NCBI GenBank assembly: GCA_029990175.1
Contig: JARKIP010000011.1
Location: forward strand, 23,286,001 to 23,350,000
Length of the DNA stretch: 64,000 bases
DNA from: Petunia secreta
Lineage: Eukaryota > Streptophyta > Magnoliopsida > Solanales > Solanaceae
Reading direction: 5' to 3'
Of this stretch, positions 46,874-57,732 are shown one piece after another. The position numbers and the translations under genes were made by a program. The notes below the pieces were generated by a model, which was not told the origin of the DNA, made no database searches, and worked only from the letters and a program-made list of their open reading frames with translations. Position 1 is the stretch's first letter; each line of letters starts with the position of its first letter.

Positions 46874-47693
46874 ATGTATCTTTCACCAGAAAACTCATCA
46901 TCCCTACCCACCTCTGATCAACCACAAATTCCCAACCCTCCTTCACCCATGAACACCACAAACCCAAACCCTGACATTCCTGAAAATAACCCTGAAGTAT
47001 CTGAACCAGAAATTCAGGGGTAAGGACCAGTTCCCACTGCTGAGTCGATTATAGAACAGGTTAAGGACTTGTCTAGGGCAATGATCATCTATCAGTATCA
47101 GGTAAACTATGTCTCTCCCTTAAATGTAGTAGAGGATGAAGGGGAAAAGGAAGAGGGGTCTGGAACTGTTCCTGAGAGGGAAGGGGAAAATGTGAAACGT
47201 TTGGAAGCACCCATGCATGGGTCATCTGGTTCACCAGAGGTTGCCTATAGAGCACCCATGGAGGATGTGATCAATGTTGATAATGCTATGAGTGATAGTG
47301 ATAGGCCGATTATTGATTTGATTAATATTAGGAGTTTGAAAAGAAAACTTGCTAGGAAGGGACCCATCGATGACCAAATGACTGCTGAGATTGCTGCAAA
47401 GTTGAACAAGATTAGTGATAGTTATAAGCCAGGAATTAAGAAAAAAAATGAAAGTTCCTCTAATGCAAAAGGACCTGTTCCTTCTGTCTCTACTCCTACT
47501 ACTAGGGTTAGAAGGACAAGGAGTGCAGTCAAGGCTGCTGATGAGAACTTGGTTGCTGCTATGGAAAGAAGCAGAAAAGGGAAGGGAAAAGAGGTTGTTG
47601 ATCCTGTTGAGGAAGAAGAAATTGAGTTTGTAGAAAAGGAGAGGGATGGTGTGAGTGATGAAGATGATGAGATGGAAGATGTTGAGGTAATTG

Positions 47694-49008
47694 TGATGTT
47701 TGGCATTTTATGCCTATATTTCCTTAATAATTCCGCATGTTTGAGCTTGTTTTGCACTCGTTTGATAGTTTATGAATGTGGTTTTACACTAATTTGATGT
47801 CGTGCGTGTGTAGGTTGTTACGCAATGGATTTGGAGCTTTTAGGAGCTTGATTGAGCAAGGAATGATTGGAAGTTGATTGAGGATTGGATAGAGCACACG
47901 AGAGCACGACACGAGCAAGATTTCGGACCAAGGAAAAAGGCAAAATGGCTGGGCGCTTTGGGGCACGCGGGGCGCCCGTTATAGCGCCCAGTGCCCCAGC
48001 GCTTTTACCCACGCGGGGCATGCTAAAAGCGCCCAAAGTTGGGCGTGTTCTGTCTTTCCCAGCGCGTTCCGAGGCGCGGGGCGCCCGTTATAGCGCCCCT
48101 TGTGCGCGTTTTTACGTCCTATTTCGTCTAGGATTGGGTCTAACTTATTACTAGGTATTTGTAAACTCTATAAATACTCATTTACTTAGTTTTTCATGGG
48201 AGTTCAGACTTTGGAGCAAGTTTTGGAGGAGAGGGGAGGAGCCCTAGATGTCTTCTACACAAGTTCTTTCTCTCTTTCTCTTATTCTTCTCTTTAATTCT
48301 ATAGTTTGTTTGTTCTCGGGTTAGAGTAAATACATGAAGGTTGATGTTTGAAATTTGATTTCTATATATTGATTTACCATTACGGATTGTTTACTCTTTC
48401 TTGATCATAATTGTTTGATTATTGAGGCCTGATAATTGAACACTATCCATGGTTTTTAGATTGAACTCAAAAGAGGGAATTTAATTACGCAATAAGAAAG
48501 AATAGGACTAGTTTGTGAACCCGGGCATCGGGGAACCAATTTGTGAGTAGGATAGACATATACTTGCTTGCCTAGTTTAACTCATTATATGATTCGTTAA
48601 TGCGTGCACGTGATTCAACCCACAGACATATAGGGATTGGAGTAGCCTGCATAGACCGTGAAGAATCGAAAGGTTTTTCATGGGTACATTTAACCTGTAG
48701 TTAGCAATCTAGGAAATCAAGAAGTAGAATCAACTGGAAAACTCAACTGGATTGTTCGTAACTCTGACCCGGGACCGTCATCTTTTATTGATAACAACTT
48801 AGAATTTGCTCTGTTACTTGATTTCAATTACTTGTTTTTATTACTGTATTTAGTTAGTAAAAATCTCAACCATTAGAAAAGATCGCTGAATAGTTTATAT
48901 AAAGTGTTTGCTAGAATTCAGTCTGAATAGTCCTCGTGGGAACGATACTCTACTTATCACTTTATTACTTGTCGACCACGTATACTTGCGTGTGCGTTGG
49001 GAGCAACA
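47694..49008 (+). repeat. 5' LTR of the LARD, 1315 bp
   Basis: Starts TGATGTTTGGCATTTTATG and ends GGGAGCAACA. It includes a GC-rich palindromic patch (47950-48105) and a TATA-like CTCTATAAATACTC at about 48166. Confidence 0.9.
47950..48105. repeat. GC-rich patch of inverted and direct GCGCCC repeats in the LARD LTR
   Basis: GGGGCGCCCGTTATAGCGCC occurs twice (about 47970 and 48078), with GGGCGC / GCGCCC and GGGGCA / TGCCCC in both directions between. The patch stands out from the AT-rich LTR and is repeated at about 52455-52611 in the other LTR. It could form stable hairpins in RNA or DNA. Confidence 0.8.
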
Positions 49009-49014
49009 AGTTTT

Positions 49015-49033
49015 TGGCGCCGTTGCCGGGGAC
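49015..49033 (+). promoter_or_regulatory. primer binding site, aspartate-tRNA type
   Basis: TGGCGCCGTTGCCGGGGAC follows the LTR end after six bases. This is the site used by Athila-type and many related plant elements. Confidence 0.85.
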
Positions 49034-49129
49034 TAAATTGACTGTTTTCGTTTTGAACAATTTATTATTTTCTATTCAGGTTTAATTATTTTATTTTATT
49101 TTTAGTTTATTATTGTATTACTAGTTTAC

Positions 49130-50119
49130 ATGGCATCTTTTAATGAAAGTGGGTTGAATGATGGTTGCTCAAATTTTATTGATTCTTGTCTACTTTGTGG
49201 AGGACATCACTTTTGGGAAAATTGCCCGAGTCTTCCAACCCTGCGAGACTGGTTATGTGAATTTTCTACCACCTTTGATTGGAATTTTTGTAAATTGTGT
49301 GGTGGTCGGTGGAATGATTGTCCTAAGTGTCATGCTCCTTCCCCCAATAATTTTTGTGATGATTCTAATGATATTTGTGAGTTTGACAGGAGCGATAAAG
49401 TGCAGGTTGTTAGCGAAACTTGGCTAATGGAGCAAGCCAAACTCTTAGAAGCTTATGGGGATTTCAGGAGTGAACTTGCAAATATGACGAGGCAATTTAT
49501 AGAAGAGAGGGTTGTGCTCAGGCAAGAGATCGACGAATTTGGCTTGACTATTCACGATTTGGAGGAGAATTTGAGTGATATGGTTGAGGTGTCTAATGCC
49601 CAATTATCAGTTGTCGTGAATAGTAGATTTGAGATAGAAGAGCTTAGAAGCCAATTTGAGGAGCAAAAAGTGGAATTCCTACCATTCGACCCAATAGCAG
49701 TTGATGATGCCAAGGTTGAGGAAATCACATTAGAGTCAAGTGAGGAAATAGAAAACATCATAGGTGAGGACTCTAGTGTTTGTGCAAGTGAGGGTGTCAA
49801 AAGTAATTTAACTTTAGAATTGAAGCGCATTGGACCTCATTCCAATCATTTTTCAACATTGTGTTTGGATGGTGACATGAAAATTGAGCCACCCGAGCCT
49901 ATGAAGAAACAAAAGGAGGAGGAACAAGGTGCCTATATTTTAGAGTTTGTGATGCCGAGGAGACAAAACGACATCCCTCATTTAAAGGCTAAGAAGTGCA
50001 AAATGCGGCATTGTTTACTTGGTCCTGTTGTATTTTTGCCACCACCCCAATACCATAGTTGTAAACTTGAGGCAAAGTTGGGGATTCAATTCATTAGTTC
50101 AAGGTGGAGACAAAAGTGA
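49130..50119 (+). CDS. intact gag-like ORF of the LARD, 329 residues
   Basis: The only open frame of the element and free of stops. Start ATG 49130 (MASFNESG), 97 bp after the PBS. Two Cys-rich motifs sit near the N-terminus: CLLCGGHHFWENC (residues about 21-33, C-x2-C-x3/4-H-x4-C, knuckle-like) and CKLCGGRWNDCPKC (residues about 56-69). Residues about 105-185 form a Glu/Leu-rich coiled coil, followed by an acidic stretch (EEITLESSEEIENIIGED). The C-terminus is basic (PRRQNDIPHLKAKKCKMRH...RWRQK). It has no capsid core that I recognise and no enzyme motif. It may bind element RNA, but this is inference. The nearest known relatives are knuckle-bearing leader proteins of Athila-like elements. 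Confidence 0.7.
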   Translation: MASFNESGLNDGCSNFIDSCLLCGGHHFWENCPSLPTLRDWLCEFSTTFDWNFCKLCGGRWNDCPKCHAPSPNNFCDDSNDICEFDRSDKVQVVSETWLMEQAKLLEAYGDFRSELANMTRQFIEERVVLRQEIDEFGLTIHDLEENLSDMVEVSNAQLSVVVNSRFEIEELRSQFEEQKVEFLPFDPIAVDDAKVEEITLESSEEIENIIGEDSSVCASEGVKSNLTLELKRIGPHSNHFSTLCLDGDMKIEPPEPMKKQKEEEQGAYILEFVMPRRQNDIPHLKAKKCKMRHCLLGPVVFLPPPQYHSCKLEAKLGIQFISSRWRQK

Positions 50120-52175
50120 TGAAGTTGTCTTCGTCGTGCCACGACGTTAACTAAGGCGCTTCTTGGGAGGCAACCCAATTTGCTTGCTTTACTTTTATTT
50201 ATTTTTATTAGTATTTTTATAGTTGTATATTACTTTGGGTGATTCTTTGGATTGCAGGTTCATGTAATGTCGAGGCTAAGTGTGGGGTGTCCTCACCCTT
50301 GCCCAATATTGATGACCTGATGAGGGAAGTCTGAGTACCTCATACTATATGGAAGCTTGGAGGATGCTAGCACCAAGGACTAGAATCTTCAGGGAAGTTT
50401 TCTTTACATTGCACTTTCTTATTTTTAGCACTGAGGACAGTGCTTAGTTTAAGTGTGGGGTTGGGAACTACCCTTTATCTATTTTTGAGGTTAGGATGCA
50501 TGTACCGTAGGATTTTTCTTTTGTCACTTGACTTTATTTTTATTTGTTTCTTGCTTTAATATATGAAAAAAAAATAGAAAACCAATGAAAAAAATTCCAA
50601 AAAGATTTTCCTTTTAGTCTTTATTAGTGGTACATGTCATCAACCCCGTGGTTTTTCTTATGACCTCGGTTCTTTTCCACGGGGAGGCCTTTGAACCGGG
50701 TAGTTTTTTATTTTTAGGATTAGAATAGTTAGTATAGGTGACCCTAGACGAAGGAAAGAGGTAGAATGCTAGGTGCCTTTGATTTGTTTGATACCGGTGG
50801 ACTTGAACTTGATTGCATGTGCTATTTGTGGTGTCCTTGAGTTTTAATTTGATGCATGCCTAAAAAAAAAAACATGGAACAACCCCCTTGAGATGCTTGA
50901 GTCCGCTTGCTTGACTTGATTGTGAACCTTTGTGCATGAGTGCTTAAATTTCCACAAGTTGCACTCTAAATGCTTGATTGGGAGTTGTTGATGGAGCCAT
51001 TTTGTGTGGACCATGTGCTATGTGTGTGTGAGGCATATTCTTGTTTACTCCATGTTGCATGTTAATGTCTAGAACTTGCCCCGTGTGTGTGCAAAGCGAA
51101 ATCCTAGGTTTGCTCTAGTTGGAAAATGATACAAGGCCTTCTTTTGATTTGCCTGCCCTTACATATATACCTTGGAAAAATTGTTGTTGTGATTTCTTTG
51201 ACCCTTTTTGTTGGCACCCACACCCCGAGCCTACCCATTTGTTCTAAATTATCTCTTTTGGCCCTTTACTCCTTAAGCACTTTAGCTGATATTGTGTAGT
51301 TGATTGGAGTTGTGGTTGGAATTGGGAGGTTTTTGAGTGGAGCTAATGAAGGGGAATAATTGAAAATTTGTGAAGTAGTGAAAGGCATTGGCAAGGTTGG
51401 ATGAAATTGAAATAAGAAAAGAAAAAAAAAGAGCAAAGTTGAAAAAAAAAATTGTGGAAAAAGAAATAAAGAGAAAAAGATATCCATTCCTTGCTAGTGT
51501 GTGCTTAAAAGAAAAAATTGCTACTTGTTGAGAAGGTGTATGTGTAGAAGTTGTTGATTTGGGTGGCTTGATGAGATTGATGATTAATTTAAATTGTGAT
51601 GTATTAAAGTGCTTAGGGAGGTAGTCACTATTACCATATGTATCCTACCCGCCCCTTAGCCTACATTCCGACCTTTTTAAAGTCCTAGTTAATCCCGATT
51701 GGAGTGAGCTTACATTAGTGGAGTCCTACACTACGGGCAAGCCTATGGTACATTGCGTGTGACGTGTGAGATTTTCATGAGAGTGAGTGAGTTCATTGGT
51801 TATTGCCCCATTCTATGCGTGATATTTATTGTTGTGTGGGATATTTGGGGGGCACTCTTTTGCTTCATATTGGTGAGGGCACGTGGTTTGCATGAAATAG
51901 GTGAAGTTGGTGGCTTCTTGGTTGAGTAGATAGGTGTGATTTTGTGGGAGCATGGTTGCATTAAGTTGAGTTTGTGCACTTGAGCTATTTTGGGGTGGTT
52001 TTTCTTATATTTTTGATGTTGTTAGTTTGTTGGCATGTTGTGGATCCATAGTAGTCATGTGTGCATTGGTTCAATGGTCGGTATCAACCATAGTCAGAGG
52101 CAGACCTGTTTTACCTAGGTTGGGAAGTGAGATGTGACTTGCTCGAGGGCGAGCAAAGGTTCAAGTGTGGGTTGG
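50120..52175 (+). other. non-coding 3' region of the LARD
   Basis: No credible gene. GCGCTTCTTGGGAGGCAACC follows the ORF at 50157. The polypurine-like AAGTGTGGGG occurs at 50278 and 50451 and, as CAAGTGTGGG, at 52162 just before the 3' LTR. Purine-rich low-complexity sequence lies at 51410-51482. Confidence 0.7.
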
Positions 52176-53127
52176 TGATGTTTTGCATTTTATGCCTGGT
52201 GATGTTTTGCATTTTATGCCTATATTTCCTTAATATTTCCGCATGTTTGAGCTTGTTTTGCACTCGTTTGATAGTTTATGAATGTGGTTTTACACTAATT
52301 TGATGTCGTGCGTGTGTAGGTTGTTACGCAATGGATTTAGAGCTTTTAGGAGCTTGATTGAGCAAGGAATGATTGGAAGTTGATTGAGGATTGGATTGAG
52401 CACACGAGAGCACGACACGAGCAAGATTTCGGACCAAGGAAAAAGGCAAAATGGCTGGGCGCTTTGGGGCACGCAGGGCGCCCGTTATAGCGCCCAGTGC
52501 CCCAGCGCTTTTACCCACGCGGGGCATGCTAAAAGCGCCCAAAGTTGGGCGTGTTCTGTCTTTCCCAGTGCGTTCTGAGGCGCGGGGCGCCCGTTATAGC
52601 GCCCCTTGTGCGCGTTTTTACGTCCTATTTCGTCTAGGATTGGGTCTAACTTATTACTAGGTGTTTGTAAACTCTATAAATACTCTTTTACTTAGTTTTT
52701 CATGGGAGTTCAGACTTTGGAGCAAGTTTTGGAGGAGAGGGGAGGAGCCCTAGATGTCTTCTACACAAGTTCTTTCTCTCTTTCTCTTATTCTTCTCTTT
52801 AATTCTATAGTTTATTTGTTCTCGGGTTAGAGTAAATACATGAAGGTTGATGTTTGAAAGTTGATTTCTATATATTGATTTACCATTACGGATTGTTTAC
52901 TCTTTCTTGATCATAATTGTTTGATTATTAAGGCCTGATAATTGAACACTATCCATGGTTTTTAGATTGAACTCGAAAGAGGGAATTTAATTACGCAATA
53001 AGAAAGAATAGGACTAGTTTGTGAACCCGGGCATCGGAGAACCAATTTGTCCTCGTAGGAATGATACTCTACTTATCACTTTATTACTTGTCGACCACGT
53101 ATACTTGCGTGTGCGTTGGGAGAAACA
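52176..53127 (+). repeat. 3' LTR of the LARD, with a 24-bp duplication and a large internal deletion
   Basis: The LTR start is doubled (52176-52199 and 52200-52223, TGATGTTTTGCATTTTATGC). Compared with the 5' LTR it lacks about 390 bp (between positions matching about 48543 and 48930); the join is at CAATTTGT/CCTCGT near 53050. It ends GAGAAACA at 53127. Confidence 0.88.
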
Positions 53128-54714
53128 AGTTGTGTCTCAGTCTAAGAAAATAAAAATTTCACAGGAGCGTGTAACAAGGAGCTCTGTAAAAGCTGCTGCA
53201 GTGAAGTCTTCTAAAAGGACCAGATCCTCCAAAAGAACTTTGGTTGATAAAAGTTCTGATTCAATTTCTGATGAACCATTTGCTGGTGATGACAGTGTTA
53301 GTGGGGGATGAGGGAGATGAGGTTCAGCACTGTGTCCATGATGACATTATGACTAGGAAAGTTCTGAAAGGCAGGGTACTCTCTGATGTGGAGGAAGAGG
53401 GTATGGTCTGGTTGTTTTAGAAATTGCAGGTTCAAGGCTGTAGGGACACGGTCCTTCAGATTAAAGGAAAGTGTGCAAAGGAGATGGTTCAGGAGTTTTA
53501 CAAGAACTGCTCTATAAAAAGAGACAGGATCACCACCTCTGTCCATGACCATGAAATCACCTTTGACACTAAGGAACTGGGTGAACTGCTGGGGATTCCA
53601 TCTGTAGGGTATGACAGCTACATCAAGAAGGTATGACCTGATCTGACCAACTTGCCTATTGGGCTAGAGATTACTAGAAAATTTGCTGAGAATGATGAAG
53701 AGGAAAAACCAAGGGCTGTGCAGAAGAGTAAAATGTACCCTCAGCACCAAGTGTTGTTTGAATTTGTGAACAAAATTATGCTGCCAAGGCAGAATAAAAG
53801 AAGGATTGCAAGCTTTATGGACCTGGTCCTTGTGGAACTACTTGATACTGATAAGCAGATCAATTGGCCCAGGTTCATGATCCACTTGATCAAAAGGGTT
53901 GTTACTGGTAAGAAAAAGCACTCTTTGCCCTTTGGTTTCATCCTGACTGATTTGTTTGCTACATTGAAAATTCCTTTGAAGGGGGTAGTTAAGGCTACTA
54001 AGAAGGAGAAGTTTGGATGTGCTACCCTGACCAGCTGTAATATGACTGTTCAAGTTGATCCTCCACTGGCTGATGTTGGTAAACAGCCTTTGAAAAATAA
54101 GGTGCGGGCATTGAGGCAACAGGTTGCTATACAAGCTGCTGAAATAGCAAGATTGGAGGAGGAGAAGAATTACTGGAAGGCAGAGGCTACAAAGACAAAG
54201 GAGACTAATGAGGGTATGCTCAAACAGATGTTTGAGTTATTGAACAAGTCTCAGGGACCTGGTCCTTCCACATCCTGATCACCTTAGCCATAAGCCATCT
54301 TTTGACCAGTGTGATTTAGACTAGTTCTAGTACCTTAGTCTTTTCCTTTTCTAGTTTTTGAATAATTTTGTATTACTTGCTTGTATCCCCTGGTTTAACC
54401 TTTTGTTAATGATGACTTGTCTTCGATGGCTAATATCATTGTTTTGCAGTTGCTTTAGTCTGAATTATGTTTGTATTTTGAGTTGTCTCAATGGCCATGT
54501 GTTGATTTTTTCTAACACTTGAATTATTTTCTTATGCAACCTTTTCAATGATGGTAAAAGGGGGAAGAGTAAGTTGATTTTGCGTGAACTTAATACCTAA
54601 TTGAAAATCTGATCCTTAATGATAAAAATAAGTCTCTACTGATTGATTTTGAGTTTTAAGTTGTACTTCAGGACATTAAGATTATGCAGCTACGCTTATG
54701 AGTTTGTCATCATC

Positions 54715-54728
54715 AAAAAGGGGGAAAA
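54715..54728 (+). promoter_or_regulatory. polypurine tract of the SIRE-type element
   Basis: AAAAAGGGGGAAAA directly before TGTTAGCTTG. Confidence 0.9.
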
Positions 54729-55540
54729 TGTTAGCTTGAATAAGCTTGAAGTTTTGACTGATGACTAAGGAACAGATCCACATGACATGTTCCTTTGAAT
54801 CACTGCAGCTAAATGGATAATTCATGCAAAATCATTTAAGCTAAAATATTATCAATTATCCTAAGTCTAAATATTTATCTTGATAATTATGCAGGTCTAA
54901 ACGTGATATGAAAAGATTGCATAAAGAGTCGATAAGACTAAAAGATTTTGGGTAATCAAGTGAAGAAGTTCAAGTATGACTCAAACTCTTGGAAGCTTTG
55001 GAGTTCTAATTGCTCAAGACTTCTTGGTTGCTGAAGCTATAAAACGAGGAGCATTTCAGCTATTGAGGTGTGCAGAAATACAGAGAGAATCGAGTCTTAG
55101 CATTGAAAGAGTTTTATATCGTATTTGTATAATCAGTAAGCTACAAGGAACTAAGTAAGAACATGTTCCTTAGATTGAGTCTTGTAAGAGTTCATTTTTA
55201 GTTCAACTGTAGTAGGTACTATCGAGTTGTATCATTTCAGTTCAAGTCGTGCACTTGAAGAAACTTCACTGTTCGTGAAAGAGGTCACTAGTGGATTAGA
55301 GTTAGTCCTAAGTTTGTAAGAAGGTAGTCTTGTAACCAAGTGAGTCTTTTACATAGTGAAGTTAAAATCCTACTTGGAAGAGTAGGTCATGGTTGTTTGA
55401 TCCCTAGCTAAAGGGGTTTTTCCACGCTACTATTGAGTGTTCATTTACTTACAGTTTTAATTCCGCATATAATACAGTAAAGGAACACATTTAAGGAACT
55501 GGTCGTAAAACAGTAAAGTGGTGTGTCTTGGGAAATAATA
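54729..55540 (+). repeat. 3' LTR of the SIRE-type element
   Basis: 812 bp matching 40375-41184. The final CA has become TA. It is followed by the target copy AGTGT. Confidence 0.93.
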
Positions 55541-57732
55541 AGTGTAATACTAGTTTCCAAACAAAATTGCATTAGATAGCATACTTTTACGTGAGTAACC
55601 CTATTATTAATCTCTTACTTAAAAAATATTTTATTTATGTGTGGCTATATTACGTAATTGCATTGCATGTTGAGTATAATAAATACACGAATCATTTTTA
55701 ACTAATGGTGCAATCAATTATAATATTTGTATATTTCCTACATGATAGCGAAATTCTATATATATATATAAATCTCGACAAATTGTCCAACGGCCTGATA
55801 CATTTAGCATAACATCTCCAATATCGCTTGAATTACTCAACAAAATATGTTCTTTCCAAACTATTTCTTATTTAAAAATTTGAGTAAGGACCATCAAAAC
55901 TCAATCAAATCCCATCCAATTTTACTAGTGTATCACGTTGAAGGATTCTTTGCTAATTAAAAGCTCTCTTAATCCCTTTTTCTCTTAACTCCTTCACGTC
56001 AGCAATTTTCCATGCAGATTTTAATCATGTAATTTCAATTTTGTTTTATTTGTGTAATTGTAATTTTCTCATTCATATTATGTTGTTAATATTGTATTTC
56101 TTTTCCTTTCTCTTAGTAGCCGTTAGTTTCCTCTCCCTATTTATGAGATTTTTACCTCTCCTATCCAGCAAACAAAAGCTTCTAACCATTATGCAAAATC
56201 CCAATGATCATGCATAGTTAATCTTTTCACCATCAATCGTGTAGTCAATCTTTTCATACCATTTTTAACACTCTAACTTTTTACTATAAATTCAACTCAA
56301 CTTTTATTACATAAGACACAATTTTTTCTCCACTCCTCCCTTATCAAGAAAAACCCTTATCATCCTTTCTCCATATAATTTTCTACTCCATCTCTTTACT
56401 TGTCTCACGGAAAATACACGTCTCATTCCCTTGCCTACCCGGCTTAACCCACGCGCCGGAGCCAGGAAAATTCTCGAGTTCGAAGCGTGACACTTTATTT
56501 AGTATCCACTTTCGATTCTTTTTATTCATTGTTGCACGCCTACTTGTGTAGTGTATTTTTTGCCTATTTGCTTCTCACTATGCTTATAGTTACAACTAAT
56601 CCTTCTTTACTCATGTGGGAATCAAGCTAAATTAGACTAAGTATAATTCCTACTGTGTCATCTTTGATTAGTTATTTAAACCTCTAAGTATATGCATCTA
56701 TCAAAAGACGACATGTCTTCATTGGTTTATCATTAATTATTTTGACTTAGTAGTCAGACTTTTAATCTATGTTTGGTAGCTATAGTGTTAGTATTCATGC
56801 TCTGTTTCTTTTAAAATAGTGTTTTAAGATAAGACTTGATCAGTCACTTTGGTTTAAATGGAGGTATTAGTGTCCAGTACTAGTTTCTTGCCTACTACAT
56901 GTTCAATTCCTCTTAGTTGTTCTGCTTGTTTGCGCTTGATAATTAGCTTTCTCTTTGAGTCCATGTAAGTAAGCGTCCATGCCTCCTCGATATTAGGAAT
57001 GGTTGGGATGGGTATAAAATACACATTTTGGGAATACACTATAATGTCTTTAAGTGAAGGCAACTGCAGTTTGGGTAGATAGACGGACATGATGGAAAAC
57101 AGACTTACACAACGGTGGATTTTTGAAACTGTCTTTACGGTGTAAAAGCCGTAATCTGATCCGAATAGGTTGAAAGCTTTACACCACTTATTTCAATTCA
57201 ATATCTTTAATTTTATTATTTTGTTATGATGTTTGCTTGCTTATCTGGTTTGTTCATTACCTTAATTGTTTACGTTAATTAGTACTTTCTTAACTATTGT
57301 GTTTGTCATTCTGAATGTTTACAATATGCTCACTCCTTTATTAGCAATATGCTCATATGCACTTTAGTAGTAAATGACTTTAAAGTGATTTAAATAATTT
57401 ATGGTTTACTTGCAGTTTCAATATATTGAATTAATAATTTAATTTACTTGCATTGTTCGCTCATTCTTTAGTCAATTGAACCCAATATAGAAATCGGTTG
57501 GGAATCACGTTTAGTGGAACTTAGGAGGTACCTAACCCCTTCCTTCTAGGTTATTTCGAATACTTACCTGAATCTCTGACTAGTAGACCAACTCGGAATT
57601 ATTCTTTAAATGAAATTAGAAATTAATAGGTGACCTAATACGTCTAGAATAATTTATTAGGTGGCGACTCCAAAACTTTAACTCCAAATGAGTTACCCAG
57701 TCAAATCCGAAACCCAATTCGCCACGAGTCGA

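Larger units (their letters stand above)
47694..53127 (+). mobile_element. LARD-type non-autonomous LTR element with Athila-like signals
   Basis: It has LTRs at 47694-49008 and 52176-53127, an Asp-tRNA-type PBS, one gag-like ORF and about 2 kb of non-coding DNA, and no protease, RT, RNase H or integrase. GCGCTTCTTGGGAGGCAACC (50157-50176) and AAGTGTGGGG blocks are familiar from Athila-related elements. Flanks AATTG (47689-47693) and AGTTG (53128-53132) are probably the target duplication with one change. The LTRs are very similar where both exist, so insertion is recent. It would need proteins from another element. Confidence 0.85.
46874..54278 (+). pseudogene. extra ORF downstream of SIRE pol, split by a LARD and broken
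   Basis: It starts at ATG 46874, with TAA at 47021, then is open to the insertion at 47689-47693 (Ser/Pro-rich, then acidic with DEDDEMEDVEV). Coding resumes at 53133 in the frame expected if the insert and one target copy were removed. Stops occur near 53309 and 53418, and frame changes follow. 53424-53636 has MVQEFYKNCSI...FDTKELGELLGIP wording of the 'putative plant transposon protein' type (PF20167, from memory). 53652-54278 ends in a coiled coil (NKVRALRQQVAIQAAEIARLE) and TGA. SIRE elements often carry such an ORF, sometimes called env-like; I see no signal peptide or membrane span here, so I do not call it env. Confidence 0.75.
40415..55505. promoter_or_regulatory. dispersed 11-bp palindromic motif GGAMCWGKTCC, 14 exact and about 10 near copies
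   Basis: Exact copies start at 41139, 42150, 42498, 42916, 43155, 43687, 44485, 44581, 46029, 47024, 47162, 47471, 53819 and 54255. Near copies start at 40415, 40429, 40803, 41952, 42709, 46628, 53217, 53444, 54769, 55159 and 55495. They occur in LTRs, gag, integrase, RNase H, a spacer and the extra ORF, and in different codon frames (for example GAA-CAG-GTC, GGA-ACT-GTT, AGG-AAC-AGG). I saw none in the nested LARD. A protein-binding site is inferred, not shown. Confidence 0.6.
40375..55540 (+). mobile_element. SIRE-type Ty1/Copia retrotransposon, decayed, with a LARD nested in its 3' ORF
   Basis: LTRs 40375-41184 and 54729-55540 are flanked by the target duplication AGTGT (40370-40374, 55541-55545). 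Order: PBS, gag, protease, integrase, RT, RNase H (Copia order, integrase before RT), then an extra ORF after pol, then a polypurine tract. A long gag and an extra 3' ORF fit the SIRE lineage. Many stops and frameshifts make it inactive. Without the insert at 47694-53127 it is about 9.7 kb. An 11-bp palindromic motif is scattered through it (see the regulatory entry). Confidence 0.92.
40313..57732 (+). mobile_element. Ogre-like solo LTR, about 2.25 kb without the elements nested in it
   Basis: It starts TGTTGACACCTAATTTTG (like TGTAATCACCTAGTTTTG at 14335) and ends ATCGGGTATGACA at 57732. Only 40313-40374 and 55546-57732 belong to it. Neither PBS nor internal region follows, so it is a solo LTR or an LTR remnant. 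The 5 bp on each side (ATAGT, ATCTC) do not match, so the target duplication is unconfirmed. No gene is seen in 55546-57732. Confidence 0.65.

Noticed and set aside
47885..48154. Open frames in the GC-rich LTR patch (also 52451-52660)
   Set aside because: They exist only because GC-rich sequence lacks stops, and they are duplicated because both LTRs carry the patch.
46874..54278. SIRE extra ORF as a true envelope gene
   Set aside because: No signal peptide, membrane span or fusion-peptide-like segment can be seen; the sequence is acidic, basic and coiled-coil.
40415..55505. The 11-bp palindrome as a heat-shock element
   Set aside because: Heat-shock elements have GAANNTTC with two bases between; here GAA and TTC are three bases apart and the outer bases are kept.
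40313..57732. A complete Ogre-like element rather than a solo LTR
   Set aside because: No PBS, no internal coding region and no second LTR copy; only one LTR start and one LTR end are present.
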